Of a DNA stretch of 64,000 nucleotides, positions 27,382 through 38,895 are shown piece after piece. Source of the stretch: Megamerina dolium. Lineage: Eukaryota; Arthropoda; Insecta; Diptera; Megamerinidae. The notes under the pieces were generated by a model. It was not told the origin of the DNA and ran no database searches. It saw nothing but the letters and a program-made list of their open reading frames with translations. The stretch spans positions 7,703,854 through 7,767,853 of the forward strand of contig OY978530.1 in the NCBI GenBank assembly GCA_963854835.1. Direction: 5' to 3'. The position numbers and the translations under genes were made by a program. How positions within the stretch are numbered: the first letter of the stretch is position 1; every line of letters begins with the position of its first letter.

Positions 27382-27441
27382 GTAAAATATGCTTTGTTTA
27401 CTCTTTGTCTTAAATTCGATATAGGTCGTGAATGAATAACC

Positions 27442-27456
27442 CCCCCCCCCCCCCTT
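27442..27456. repeat. poly-C run
   Basis: About 15 or more consecutive C residues between the transposase gene and the right inverted repeat. It is absent from the deletion derivative. Confidence 0.9.
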
Positions 27457-27589
27457 CCCCCATTTAACGCTAAACACTCTGGGCTATTTAAAGTTTTGGG
27501 TTGTCTTATGAGAAAGTCAAATATTCGTCAATTTACACGAAAAATTTCGTAAATTTACCCAAAAAAAAACGATAAAATTAAAAAATGAA

Positions 27590-27869
27590 CGAAAGCGCCC
27601 TCTGGTGGTGCTCAAAAATAAAAATAGATCTCAAAAATGGATTCCTCGATCCAAAAACCCCCACATACAAATTTGGCTAGAGAAAATAGCATTTTTTTTT
27701 ACATCTATTCTTGAGTATTTGGGGAAAAAACCTATTTTGAAAAAGCCGGGGGCTCGAAAATCATTTTAGAGCTATGGTTTCTTTGGAAAAGTATCTTCAA
27801 ATGACCCGTAGAACAAGAATCTCGATGAGTCCCTTAACATTTTTTCGGCCCCCTACAATTTGACCCACC

Positions 27870-27872
<3 letters not shown>
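27590..27872 (-). repeat. right terminal inverted repeat of the unassigned transposon
   Basis: The inverted partner of 24410-24690, ending GACCCACCCTAA before TA repeats. By eye it differs at scattered sites, so the two repeats are no longer identical. Confidence 0.85.
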
Positions 27873-27932
<60 letters not shown>

Positions 27933-28098
27933 AAAAATGTATAAAATAAAAATGCGCGCACTGTTCGTGTCGAGAACAAATATACGAGTAAGAAAAAAAA
28001 AGAAGAACTAGAACAGACGAACCGACTGCTGACTTCTATAAAGGTGACAACAGACAATGCGTGTGACATAATTTTCTGGCGTAGACATATATATATAT
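27873..28098. other. TA tract and spacer between two copies of the unassigned transposon
   Basis: A (TA)n run to about 27925, then about 160 bp of unassigned sequence and a short TA run. No gene. Confidence 0.7.
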
Positions 28099-28987
28099 TA
28101 GGGTGGGTCAAATTGTAGGGGGCCGAAAAAATGTTAAGGGGCTCATCGAGATTCTTGTTCTACGGGTCATTTGAAGATACTTTTCCAAAGAAACCATAGC
28201 TCTAAAATGATTTTCGAGCCACCGGAGTAAATGTTTTATATGAAAACATTTTACTTTGCATTTTAGCACGTTCGGACAAGAAAAAATAGCATCTTAAAAT
28301 ATCCTGTTTAGTTGGCAGATTCAGACCAGTCAAATCAAATCATACCAAAAGCAGGAACATCGTGAGAAGGCATATGTTTCAAACTACTTTCGGTACTTAT
28401 TGATGTTGGTGCGGCTTGTGATGTTGACGGCAATAGATCCATGTTTAAAATTAAATATTAATTAATTAATTTATAAATATTAAGATTTTCCATCTAGATT
28501 TTGAGGTTTTCTTCCTTCAAAAGCTGGTAAAAATGTGATTTAGGTCTTAGCTTGAAATCTATCGATTTTATTTTTAGAAAAGCTGGAAAAAGGAACAAAA
28601 TGTATGGAATATGATTTAACAATTTATAATTCGAGTATGTATTTTGAATATATTCAATACAAAGTCAAAAATTCGTCTATTTCCACAACAGTATCGTATA
28701 TTTTTCCAAAAAAATGTACGAAAGCGCATTCTGGCGGCACTCAAAAATAAAAATTATTGTCAAAAATGGATTCCGCGACCCAAAAAACCCCCACATACAC
28801 ATTTGGCTAAAGGAAATAGCATTTTTTTGCCTCTATTCTCGAATATTTCTAGAAAAAATACCTATTTTGAAAAATCCGGGGGCTCGAAATTCATTTTAGA
28901 GCTATGGTTTCTTTGGAAAATTTGCTTAGAATGACCCATAGAATAAGAATCACGATGAGCCTTTGGGTCGGAAAAATTTGACCCACC

Positions 28988-28990
<3 letters not shown>
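28099..28990 (-). mobile_element. deletion derivative of the unassigned transposon
   Basis: About 0.89 kb, inverted relative to the 24410 copy. It keeps both ends (TTAGGGTGGGTC...GACCCACCCTAA). From right to left it carries the left repeat, the start codon region and about the first 220 bp of exon 1. Near 28230 it then joins the outer 130 bp of the right repeat. About 2.6 kb, including the catalytic core, is gone. It also has a short insertion near 28700. It could only move in trans. Confidence 0.85.
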
Positions 28991-29026
<36 letters not shown>

Positions 29027-29058
29027 AGATATATATATATATATATATATATATGTAT

Positions 29059-29130
<72 letters not shown>

Positions 29131-29139
29131 TTATATATG

Positions 29140-29234
<95 letters not shown>

Positions 29235-29239
29235 ATTAT
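28991..29239. repeat. (TA)n microsatellite with (ATT)n edge
   Basis: A long TA tract ending in ATTATTATTATTA at 29229-29242. The latter is probably the 3' tail of the minus-strand non-LTR element that follows. Confidence 0.9.
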
Positions 29240-29588
29240 TATAACAGTCTATGAAAAAAAAAAACTTCTTAAAGCTTAGAAAACATTATTAAAATAACTT
29301 AATCAACTAAATTCAACAGCTAAACGAATAAATATAATTACAAAGCATTATATATCAAAGCCACTAGGACACCTCTGGGTAAAGTAAAATTAATGGTAAC
29401 ATCACTACTCAACATGTTAAAATCCAGAAGAGCCCAAGTAATTGGCTCATTTAGAGCATAATTACTCCTCGAATTTTTTGTATAAAAAACCTCAGTATGG
29501 CGTAGCTTACGTAGATGTATGTTGAAATTTATGATACTCACTAAAATTGAGCAATTAGTACGCCCACAAACGACAACCGCTATAAAAC

Positions 29589-31129
29589 TTAGGGATTGGA
29601 AATGAACTTCTTTTGAACCAGTTCCAAACGATTAATGTGAATAGTATAAAAAAGATTCCAAATAAATGAGGCATACTCCAACCTGGAACGAAAAAAGCTT
29701 ATGTAGAGAAGTTTATGAGTATAAGGATCATAAAAACTGCTACTATTACGTTTCACAAAAGCCAAAAGAGAATAAGCCTTTGGAATTATATAATTAAAAT
29801 GACTCACAAAATTTTTCAGCTCTGAATTTCCTAGATGGTATGCCGAAAAACATTGTACCCATAACTTAGATAACTTCACTTTAAAAAATTGTTTAAGATT
29901 AAACGACAAATTATTATTATTGCACCAGATAAGAAATTATTTAGATCAGACTGCAAGGCGGTAGAAGCAAAAGAATTTTTACTTCTCAAAAATATTTTAA
30001 AAATATCATTTATGAAAATAACAAATAGCATAGGCCATAGAATACTACCTTGTGGAACACTCGAAGACGCAATGAATGAATAGGATCTTACGTTTTCAAC
30101 CACAGCAAAAGAGCATCTATTATAAAGATAGGATTTTAACCATCTAAGAAATGTTGAATGGGAACCAATTTTTGACAATTTCATAATGAGAGCATTATGA
30201 CAGACCTTATCAAAAGCCTTCGAAAAATCGGTATATACAATACAATAAAATAATACAATAATTATTGAAAACAAATAAGTTAGTGACAGTAGAACTCCCA
30301 GATAGAAACCCATGCTGATTGGGACAAATTAATTCTTTAATCGCAAAGTACATTTTATCTTTGACAATTCATTCAAAAAGTTTAGATACAGACGAAAGTC
30401 TGATACAACATTTTTATTACCACTCTTAAAGATAGGAGTGATAGATGTAATTTTAAATTTGTCAATAAACATTCCAGACTGTAGAGAGTTATTGAAAATT
30501 AAATTCAGTGGAGTCGTTATAGAACTATTACATGCTTTAATGAAATACGAAATACGTCCATCAACATTACACTTCAGAGATCTTTTAAGTTTATGTTACA
30601 TACTCCGCTACTGACATCATCATCAGTCAAAATTAAAGATCCAAAGCTAACGGAAGACATTATTTCATCGAAATGATGAGATTCATAAAGATCTATAGCA
30701 GGATCAAAATTAGAAGCGAAAAAATAGATTGGCTGTATCTACGGATGATTTTGATACCTTGTTTTTAAAAAACATGGAAGCAGGAATAAAAGAGCATGAT
30801 TTTTTTGATTTAATAAAACTCCTAAACAATTTTGGATTCAACTTGATGTTACTTTCACATTGAAGAATGTACTGCTTATATAGAAATTTATTAAGGCAAT
30901 TAAATTCCTTCTCATAGTAGGCGTGTTTACTTTTAGTTACGATGTCGTTTGTGGACCTATAAATAGCAAAATAATTAGTTCTGAGATTTTTCAAGTTCTT
31001 CAGATCTTTAGTGTACCAAGACAATTTATGTACTTTTTTACATACAAGAGGAATATTTTCACTACAAATATTCAAGATTTTACTCAAAAACGCACCATAC
31101 AATTCTGAGAAATTAAACCCAGTGAGCAA
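29589..31129 (-). pseudogene. reverse transcriptase of the Jockey/CR1-type element
   Basis: Motif A reads Y-T-D-F-S-K-A-F-D-K-V near 30230. Motif B follows as S-S-V-P-Q-G-S-I-L, then F-V-I-F-I-N-D-I. Motif C is degraded: the place of F-A-D-D reads F-A-S-T. The C-terminal domain, with F-F-R-S-R-L-E-Y-A-S-F-I-W, follows in another frame (29909-29589). An endonuclease-RT linker is open at 31129-30710. Frameshifts and the lost catalytic aspartates mean it is inactive. Confidence 0.78.
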
Positions 31130-31474
31130 GCATTTTAAACTAAACTCTCAATAATACCATTTATACGGTCAAAATCACAAAAGTTATAATTGAACTGTCG
31201 AATTAAATTTTCAGAAGAAACACTTAGAAAAGCATAAAATTCAATTTCTAAGCATAAAGGAATATGATGCAATTTTGATTCAGAGGCAGAAGAAATACAT
31301 TCCGTTAACTAAAAATTAACATTATTACTTATAAAAATAATATGCGGAATTGTATTTATCTTATTTACATAACAATTAATCTGTATTAAATCAATACCAA
31401 ATAAACTATCAATAAACTATGTACCTTACATTTCATATGACTTATTTACATTATTAGGTGTAAGAATTATATCT

Positions 31475-31970
31475 TTACATATATAGACCAAGTGATATTA
31501 GGTAGGTTAAAATTACATAAATGATTATAAATTCAACAACAATTACACATAAATGATTATCACCAACAGCTTCCTCAAAAAGATGCAATATATTATCCAC
31601 ATGAGCACAATATAACTCATGTGAACTTAACGGGGGCATGTATGAAAGAGTGAAGAACATACCCGATGCATTCTTTATTGAAACCCACAACTAATCCAAC
31701 TAAGTATCACTGTTATTTAAAACGATGATTTCAGACCACAATGAACAGCAAAAAGAACTCCACCACCACACATACACCCAGTTTTACCGGAGTGCCTATC
31801 TCTGCGATAAACATTGTACAAATTAGAATAACAAATCTCTTCGTCATGGAAATCAGGATTCAGCCACGTCTCAATCAGCTAAATAATATCAAAACCACAA
31901 TTCACAGTGAAGAGAAAAGCATCATGCAACTTTGTTCTCATTCCAGACACATTTTGAAAATAAATTTTTA
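31475..31970 (-). pseudogene. endonuclease of the Jockey/CR1-type element
   Basis: Conceptual minus-strand translation gives F-Q-N-V-S-G-M-R-T-K near 31960, then L-I-E-T-W-L (catalytic Glu) and a G-G-G-V-L-F-A-V block. A second frame at 31690 has L-S-Y-M-P-P-L-S-S-H-E. Together they span the first half of an AP-type endonuclease, interrupted by at least one stop or frameshift. The later SDH motif is not seen. Confidence 0.65.
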
Positions 31971-31999
31971 GCGACGATAGCGAAGAAGAATTAACATTG

Positions 32000-32739
32000 C
32001 AAGAAGCATTGGTTACGATTTTTTCAACTGATCTGCTGGTTTTGAAAAACCTTGTAAAGACATAATTCCGGGTCCAGCAAATTATTATATGTATAATGAC
32101 GAAGAGATCCCAAGTTTAAAATTGATTCATTTAAATGAATCAGTTCTGAATCTTTCTTTAACAATTTATAACACGTGGTGGGGTTCAATACCAGAGTATA
32201 AGCCATGTTAAGGAATTTAAATAAGCACTGACCAAAGCAGAAATGATGAAAGGTAAATCCATTTTTTTGGAAACAGCAACATTAAGACCAGCAATGTTGA
32301 CCAATTTGAACAGCAACATTAGCAATGAGAGTGCAATCACGATTTGCATTAACAGTACACCAATCAGAAGAATAACGTCAATAACGTCATCATCCACAAC
32401 AACATCATTGGCACGAAATCGATCACCAGCAACAGCGACATTCGCAACGAGAGAGAAATAGGAATCATCAGCACCAACAACATTATCACAGACGGTGACT
32501 GAAGGAGTTAGAGACGACTCAGCGAGAGCATTATGTTGAATAACAGTAACATCAGATATACTATGAGAGAGACCATTTACATGAGTATTTTTATTGGCGT
32601 TATTATTTGCAGTGCGAGAAAGAGCAGGAGAAGTTTTAGCAACACCATTTTTGGTGTTACAAGTACGATACAACATAGGTGAAAAGTTAGATATACGAGT
32701 CGTCATTGTATTGATTTTAGTAATAGATTTTTTTTCATT

Positions 32740-32740
<1 letters not shown>
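32000..32740 (-). pseudogene. possible ORF1 remnant of the Jockey/CR1-type element
   Basis: Open stretches at 32206-32024 and 32730-32185 lie where ORF1 (RNA-binding Gag-like protein) is expected. I see no zinc knuckle or other diagnostic motif, so this is by position only. Confidence 0.35.
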
Positions 32741-32743
<3 letters not shown>

Positions 32744-32817
<74 letters not shown>

Positions 32818-32832
32818 CATATATATATACAC

Positions 32833-32865
<33 letters not shown>
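32744..32865. repeat. (TA)n microsatellite
   Basis: A TA run with ACAC variants between the non-LTR element and SINE copy 4. Confidence 0.95.
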
Positions 32866-33227
32866 AAAAAATAAAAAATAAATATGTGGCACTTAAACCC
32901 CGAAGGGCTCATTGGCCGAGCTTCTTCAATTCATGTTGTGCGTGTTAAATTTTGGCCAGTATTAGAAGGGACATACTTATTTTAGCCCGTTCCGAACGGC
33001 AGAACCCTTGCGACATCACTTTTTCTGAGCTTTGTCACAGAGTTCTTTTAGAAGCTTTTTCATGGCAAGTTGTTATTGTCGGAAGAATTGCCAATTGCTT
33101 GCCGACAGGTGGGTACCGTTCGACAGAAAAATCTTTTCGATATTAAATTTGTTATGCACCAGCCGGGGATTGAACCACGACCTACAGATCAGAAGGCCAA
33201 CACACTAACCACTGAGCCACGGCACCC
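32866..33227 (-). mobile_element. tRNA-derived SINE, copy 4
   Basis: Same family as the copy at 17433, on the minus strand, with an A box (GGCTCAGTGGTTAG) and B box near the right end and an A/T tail at the left. Both sides abut TA-rich tracts. Confidence 0.85.
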
Positions 33228-33321
<94 letters not shown>

Positions 33322-33353
33322 TCCATCCAATGGAATATATATATATATATTCC
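33228..33353. repeat. (TA)n microsatellite with a duplicated TTCCAT motif
   Basis: TA repeats interrupted by TTCCATCCAATGGAATAT and a second ATTCCATTCGC. The second is the true RTE sequence, and the first looks like a small inverted duplicate of it. Confidence 0.85.
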
Positions 33354-33702
33354 ATTCGCTCGACATGACATAACCAGCTCCGCCGCTGAATTTTAATGCG
33401 TTTCACTATGTCGGTGTCGGCGTACAGCTTATACAGCTCATGGTTGTACTTTACTCGATACCCGCCATCCACGCAAATGGGTACAAAGATCTTGCGTAAG
33501 ACTTTTCTTTCGAAAACTCCGAGTATTATCTATGATGAGAGACTCGTAGAGTGTGGTTTTTGTGATTCGAGAGATGGCCCGACTTCTCAATTGCTTTCTT
33601 GGACCAAAGCAACACCTGCTAGTAAGAGTGATCCTTCTCAATATCTCCAGGCTGACGTCATTACTGGTGTTAATGCTGGTGCCAAAGTAGATTAAGTCCT
33701 TC
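33345..33702 (-). pseudogene. RTE copy D, part 1 (RT C-terminal region)
   Basis: It matches the minus-strand RTE at about 10780-11170. It encodes the Y-R-V-K-Y-N-H-E-L-Y region and upstream RT thumb with small deletions and frameshifts. It breaks at 33702, where the Bel/Pao LTR starts, and resumes at 40500. Confidence 0.8.
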
Positions 33703-34330
33703 TATTCAGCGGAGAGCGGGAAGTGATGCCGGTGGGCTTGCTGCGTCTGGTTCACTCGCCTATGAGGTAGTACTGGCGGATAGCTGTGTGATGATTGTGA
33801 TGTTGCTGGGGTTGTTGTTGCAATGTAAAACACACACTTCTATTTCACTTTTAATATTACACTTTATTTAAATTAAACTTAAAATGTATTTATAATAATC
33901 GGGAGTAAGATACTTTGCGCGCTGCCTGAGATCTTGGGGATTTGTTTATTTTTAATAATTTCCAAATTTTTGTAGCTTCGGGAATCGCACACTCCTTTTC
34001 TTAGGTAGTTGATTAGTCACAATAATCAAAACAAAAAAACCACCCAAAACAAGAAGAGGAGAAAACACATGGAGAGTGGGATGGAGAGAGTGGAGAATAG
34101 GAAAAAATAAACATGTGGGTTGAGAGCGAGAGAGTGGAGAAACGGGAAAAAGAAATATACGGAGAGAGAGAGAGAGAGAGAGAGTGAGAAAGGAAAATAA
34201 AACAGTACTGGGATATGATAGGAATGGGAAGAGTTCCAAGCACTGGTGGTGCCAGATCACCACTCAACCCATTCCCTCATTTTAGGGGGGAAAGTACCCA
34301 AGTAGGCGCAAAGTCAATCTGACGTAGACA
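33703..34330 (-). repeat. 3' LTR of Bel/Pao B1
   Basis: On the minus strand it starts TGTCTACGTCAG and ends CTGAATA. Compared with the other LTR I see a 5-base duplication (AAGAT, near 33908), a GA-run length change and a few substitutions. The upstream purine tract (minus strand AAGGGGGGCGGAA) is the likely polypurine tract. Confidence 0.9.
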
Positions 34331-34657
34331 TTCCGCCCCCCTTGCAGGAATACTGCAAAAGAGACGAAACCCCCAGGCCAGACAAAGAAATTATAAAGAG
34401 AAAGAGAAAAAAAATCGGTATTACATTAATTCAAAATATACTTATAGTTAGGGAAATTGATTGAAATCTTAAAATGACCATTTAGAGAAACTTATAACTA
34501 GGGAATTTAATTCAAGGTTTTTTTTAAATACAATTCATAAAAATCTCATAATTAGAGAAAATAAATTAAGGGTACTGGGTAGGAAATTCATGAATTAGAG
34601 ATAGATAATATTTGAAATATAGAATATATAAAAAAAGAGAGATCATTGAAAAATAAA
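34331..34657. other. 3' untranslated interior of Bel/Pao B1
   Basis: AT-rich, with the polypurine tract at its left edge. No coding motif seen. Confidence 0.6.
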
Positions 34658-35400
34658 TTATTGTGGCCGGAAATGCTGCATCCCTTCAAACGGCACGTAC
34701 ATCAAGTTCATGTGAGTGGGTTGAGCCGCAACCATTGACGGCGGGTGAAACAAAGGCCGGGGTTGAACGCCATACATCGGCATCGCGGAAAAAATAGAGA
34801 GCATAGTTGGAGCCGTTTGCTGCATCGGCACGAAACTTTGAGGCACTACTGCTGGTAGAGCAGCCGGTAGAGGCTGTGGCGCATGATGGCAAGTGCATGT
34901 ATGCGGCGGAGTAACAGTAGGAGGACGAGGAGAACGCTGTTGCTTTGATGACTGTTGTGATGGACGATTCGCTTTCTTTTCCCCTCGTCCGTGTAGCAAT
35001 GTATGATGCTTTTTCGAGCAACGCTGGCATCGTACCGAGCTCGTACATTGACTGACCACGTGAGTATGTGCCAGGCAGTTGAAACAATATCTGTGCCGTA
35101 TGACGATATCATACCTTCTCGCTATCGGCATTGCTGCGAATCGGGGACATGAGCGTAATGGATGGTCCTTGAGGCACACATCGCATCCGCGACGTTGGTT
35201 CCGCCGAGTGACATGGCTGCGTGATTCCAGAGGTGGATAGATTGGACTCCGACGGCCCGAAGTTCTTGCTCGTGAAAACATGTCAATAGCTTTACTAGTT
35301 AGTATGCCCTTAGCAGTACGGACATCGGCCATTTCCATTCATTCGGGGGTAACTGCTCGTTGCGTATGACCACTAAGTCTCCTACGCAAATATCCTTTTC
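34658..35400 (-). CDS. Bel/Pao B1 integrase tail joined to a zinc-knuckle protein
   Basis: The frame 35338-34658 (226 aa) begins with M-A-D-V-R-T-A-K-G, a typical end of the Bel/Pao integrase C-terminal domain. Just upstream, in another frame, is its partner I-C-V-G-D-L-V-V-I-R-N-E-Q-L-P-P, so a deletion has cut the domain in two. After about residue 45 comes a Cys/His-rich block (C-D-V-C-x5-L-R-S-C, then Y-C-F-N-C-L-A-H-T-H, then C-Q-R-C-S-K-K-H-H), like the Gag-end zinc knuckles of this element. A Ser/Pro/Gln-rich tail follows. A zinc-knuckle module after integrase is not what I expect for this group. Confidence 0.6.
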
Positions 35401-36300
35401 CGATGAGAATGTTGAATGATGACAAATTGCAGCTCGGAACGTATGTCGATCTGTTGACGGATGAGATGTATCTTCGCAAAGTTATGTAAAATTTGTAATC
35501 ACCTCTACGTTTAGAGTAGTGATCACGCAGTTCAGTTTGTGAGAAATTCCAAACTGTAAACTTTGTGGCTTCTCAAACTACTTTTCCTTCCATCGTAGAT
35601 AGATAGGGTTAGTAGAGAGTATAAACCATAAGGGCTGGTCGTAGACCAGATGTACGGGCTTTTGGGTCAACGTAGTTGCCAAACAAGTATCGAGTTGCGA
35701 TATTTGCGAGTAATACTAAATACTTCGAGTACATTTTCGTAATAGTGAGAATATATATTCGTGAGTCCCCAAGTTCTTATCGTTTGTTGCTCTAACACGG
35801 TCCGTGCGAGTCCCAGCAGTAATTAAATGCCACTGTAAACAATAATGGCTAAGAGAAAAAATCGGTATACAGAACGTAAAAATTTAGATTCTTTGGCTCG
35901 TAGAGCACGTGAAAAAATCAACGAAGATATTCCAATAGTTCACATATAGTAATCAGAAATGCCATATTGGCGGGATTAGCGGAGTATGGAATACATCCGA
36001 CTGATCTATAATGCGAAAGTTTGGGGTCGTGATGTCATGACGGTTGACTCGGGTCTCAAAAAGTATCAGATAGTGGGAAGTTAACACCTGAACCCATTCA
36101 TACGCAGATAAACTATGGAAGCGCACAGTTCCTTTGATGCGTAGTAGAAGCAGTCTTGATGACTGCAGTTACGAAGAACTGAACAGATTGAGAGAGGGAT
36201 TCGTATGATGGTCAGTATCGTGTAATCTTGAAGAATGTTGGTGAAATGATGCGAGTGTGGCTTCGATAGGTTGTGTAATGCCCGAGCCACAATTCTCGTA
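35401..36300. other. Bel/Pao B1 interior without recognisable domain
   Basis: This is where RT, RNase H and the integrase core (several kb) should lie, but only about 0.9 kb is present. I see no RT or integrase motif in any frame. Confidence 0.55.
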
Positions 36301-38895
36301 TCAGCATTTCCGTGAGAATAATATTAGGGAGCCAGTATTTGGCGAGATCGACTGCATTGATATTCGTAAATCATTTAGCTCGTCGAATGAACGAGACTTC
36401 TTTGGGAAGTGATGATCCAAACTCACTTTTCCGCTGGGTTGCTTTGTAGATAATGTATTACTACGGGTTGTAGATATCCTGGTAGAGAGCTGCTTTCGAT
36501 TTCTACCTGATCTGTAAGATCTATTTTCTGCAGCTTGAGAGAGAGTTGAGAAATGGCGAATATTAAGCTTCGGATTAGGGTGATGCCGTTCTGTGTGAAG
36601 CAGGGAATTATGTAGCTTTTTACAGATATGGCATGAAAACTTGCTGTGGCACCTTGCAACGGTATGTGACGTTGCCAAACAATTGCTGCAAATATTGTTC
36701 TGATGCACACAGAGTATTCTCTCTTTAACTGTAAGTTTGGAAAACTCTGTGCATCGTCGGAGAGGATGCGTACCTCTACATAACGGGCAGCGTGTATTTT
36801 TAAATGTAGTATTCATCGAAGTAACCTTTTTAATGGTTGATGGGGAGTTATCGGGACATTTCGGATGCGGTCGACCATTCACTTGAGTCTGATTCGTAAT
36901 GCTTCGAGCATCGTGAGACGAACAGGGGGGTTTAACGAAACTCATTCCAGTATGAAATGAAGAAACTGCACTATGTAATTGTGAATTCGTGCAACGACCA
37001 GTTATTACCCATCCAAAAACGGTGTTTTGTGCCATTAGAGATCCTAGAATACCCTTTTTTATGCCATCCAGTATTAATGATGGGTAGATGTCACCACCCA
37101 ATACCAAATCCACAGGCGAACTTCTGTGTAGATTTTCATCGGCCAACCGTAAACCAGAAAGTTCTTTACGTAAGTCGGCCGATATCGAGTGTGACGGCAG
37201 TTTTCCCGTAAGTTTTTGCAGTAAGAAAGCATCTACTTGCAATGAAAAACTCGGGTCAATAGGGGATGCAATCACCAAAGAGCACATTTTTCTTGAATGG
37301 GCCGTTACTACCTCATTTAGACCAGTAACTTCCGTTTGAACGTCGCAAACAGGGAGGCGCAACCTGCTGCGTAAGCGTTCCGACATAAAGGTCGCTTCGG
37401 AGCCTGAGTCAATAAGGGCATGGGCTGTAAATGTCGTGTTGTGATGACGGATGTGAACTACTGCCGTTCCGAGTAGCACTGTATGATTGACGGTCGAGGG
37501 GCTGGCATGATCCAGTACTGTATGAGTGTTCTTTGTAGTGACTACTTGGAGCTGAGATGCGAATGACTGGCGAGATCGGTCAGATGATCCTCTAGCGGGA
37601 GTCGGTGCGGGCGGAACTTCATGATGATTGTCCGAGGACTTCTCCAGTCTGTGAAGAAGGGAATGATGCCTTTTCTTGCAAGATGAGCAAGTGAAGAGAC
37701 TCTTGCAATTACTGCAGTCATGGGAATTTGCAAAGCAATTGGTACACAGACTGTTCTTCGTGACTACATTATAACGCTCACCCACCGATAACTTCAAAAA
37801 GTCGGGGCAATGGCGAAGAGGGTGTATCTCCCGGCACAATGGGCAAGCACCACCTGAAATGTTGGTGTGATATGTGCTTACTATTCGGGAGTTCGTTGGA
37901 GGACTGTTGGGTCTTTTATAAGTGTCGAATCGACTAGGTTGTCGATTATGTGGCTGGCTGATTGGCCGAAAACCACCTCGGATATCTAAGACGGATTCGA
38001 GCGTCTGATACCGCTCAGTCAGGAAAGCGTCGAAATCACTCCACTTAGGAATCTCACGCTTGTTCTTTAACGATTGTTACCACAGGCACAATGTACTATC
38101 TGGAAGCTTTGTGGAACATAAATATACAAAAATTGCGTCCCACTGGCATGTGTCAACGTTCAAAAGCTTTAAATGAGTAATGCAGTCATTTATGGTGCGC
38201 TGTAAGCGCTTCAGATTGGGACCGGTTTCGTCAGTTACCGACTGCAGATTGAAAAGCGCTTTTAACTGAATATTTACAAGAATCCTCTTGTTCTCGTACC
38301 GCTCTTCAAGATTGTACCAAGCGAGCGCGAAGCCATCATTAGTCAGGGGAGTTGACTTAATAATGCTATGCGCCTCTCCACGTATTTTTTGGAGTAAATG
38401 GTACAATTTTTCGACTGGGGATAACCGGGGATTGTTCCGATATAAGGCCGTAAACATGTCTCTAAAGCTCGGCCATGATACATAATCGCCAGAAAAACAG
38501 GCTGTATCGAATGGAGGCAATTGAATGGAGGGGAATGCATGCTCAATATTGTGAATCGTGGAATTGTGAGTAGTTGGAGTATGAGCAGCGATCGGAGAAG
38601 GCACTATGACAGTCAGGTCATGAAGAATGGAGTTAATGCTAGAGAGGCACCGAGTATAAGCCACCTGGCACTCTCGGTATGCTTCCTTTACCTCTTCTAT
38701 GCCGTCTACATCTTCCTCCGCAGAGATGATCGATTCCCATGTTGTCCTGCAACTATGCCACAGAGTCTCGAAATCCTTTCTCTGGATATCCAGTGTGAAA
38801 GTGCTGTGGGAATCTTCACTGAGGGTTTGGAAGTATCGGTCAAATGTGTGGATTTCCTCCACGACAGCTTTAAACCGCTTGAGGTTAGACGTCAT
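36301..38895 (-). pseudogene. Bel/Pao B1 Gag-protease, one nonsense codon
   Basis: One frame of about 865 codons starts at ATG 38895, interrupted only by TAA at 38077-38079. Gag has the L-P-P-F-D-x-x-x-F-x-G-D signature at about 125-140 of the first 272 residues. After the stop comes a Cys/His zinc-knuckle block (C-R-E-I-H-P-L-R-H-C onward). Then a retropepsin-like protease has its active site A-L-I-D-S-G-S-E-A-T-F and V-L-G-G-D-I-Y. After the protease a second zinc-knuckle block (C-P-L-C-R-G-T-H-P-L-R-R-C onward) occurs where RT should follow. The frame ends at 36301. Confidence 0.82.

Larger units (their letters stand above)
24410..27872 (+). mobile_element. unassigned DNA transposon, autonomous-looking copy
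   Basis: A 3.46-kb element with ends TTAGGGTGGGTCAAATT and its complement, the start of long terminal inverted repeats of about 280 bp. It contains one spliced transposase gene. It sits in a TA microsatellite, so the target duplication could be TA, TATA or longer and cannot be read. The termini and protein do not let me place it in a named superfamily. The catalytic pattern (D, D, C-x2-H, R-W) recalls the hAT/P/Kolobok-type group. Confidence 0.85.
29240..32743 (-). mobile_element. decayed Jockey/CR1-type non-LTR retrotransposon
   Basis: On the minus strand remnants appear in the order ORF1-like region, endonuclease, RT and a 3' end with an (ATA)n tail. Stops and frameshifts are frequent. It is bounded by TA tracts on both sides. 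The R-T motifs and Q-N-V-S-G-M-R-T-K start of the endonuclease fit the Jockey/CR1 group and not RTE. Confidence 0.75.

Noticed and set aside
34140..34185. (GA)n run in the Bel/Pao LTR as a GAGA-factor promoter element
   Set aside because: It is in both LTRs and could be regulatory, but a simple GA microsatellite with length variation between LTRs is the plainer reading.
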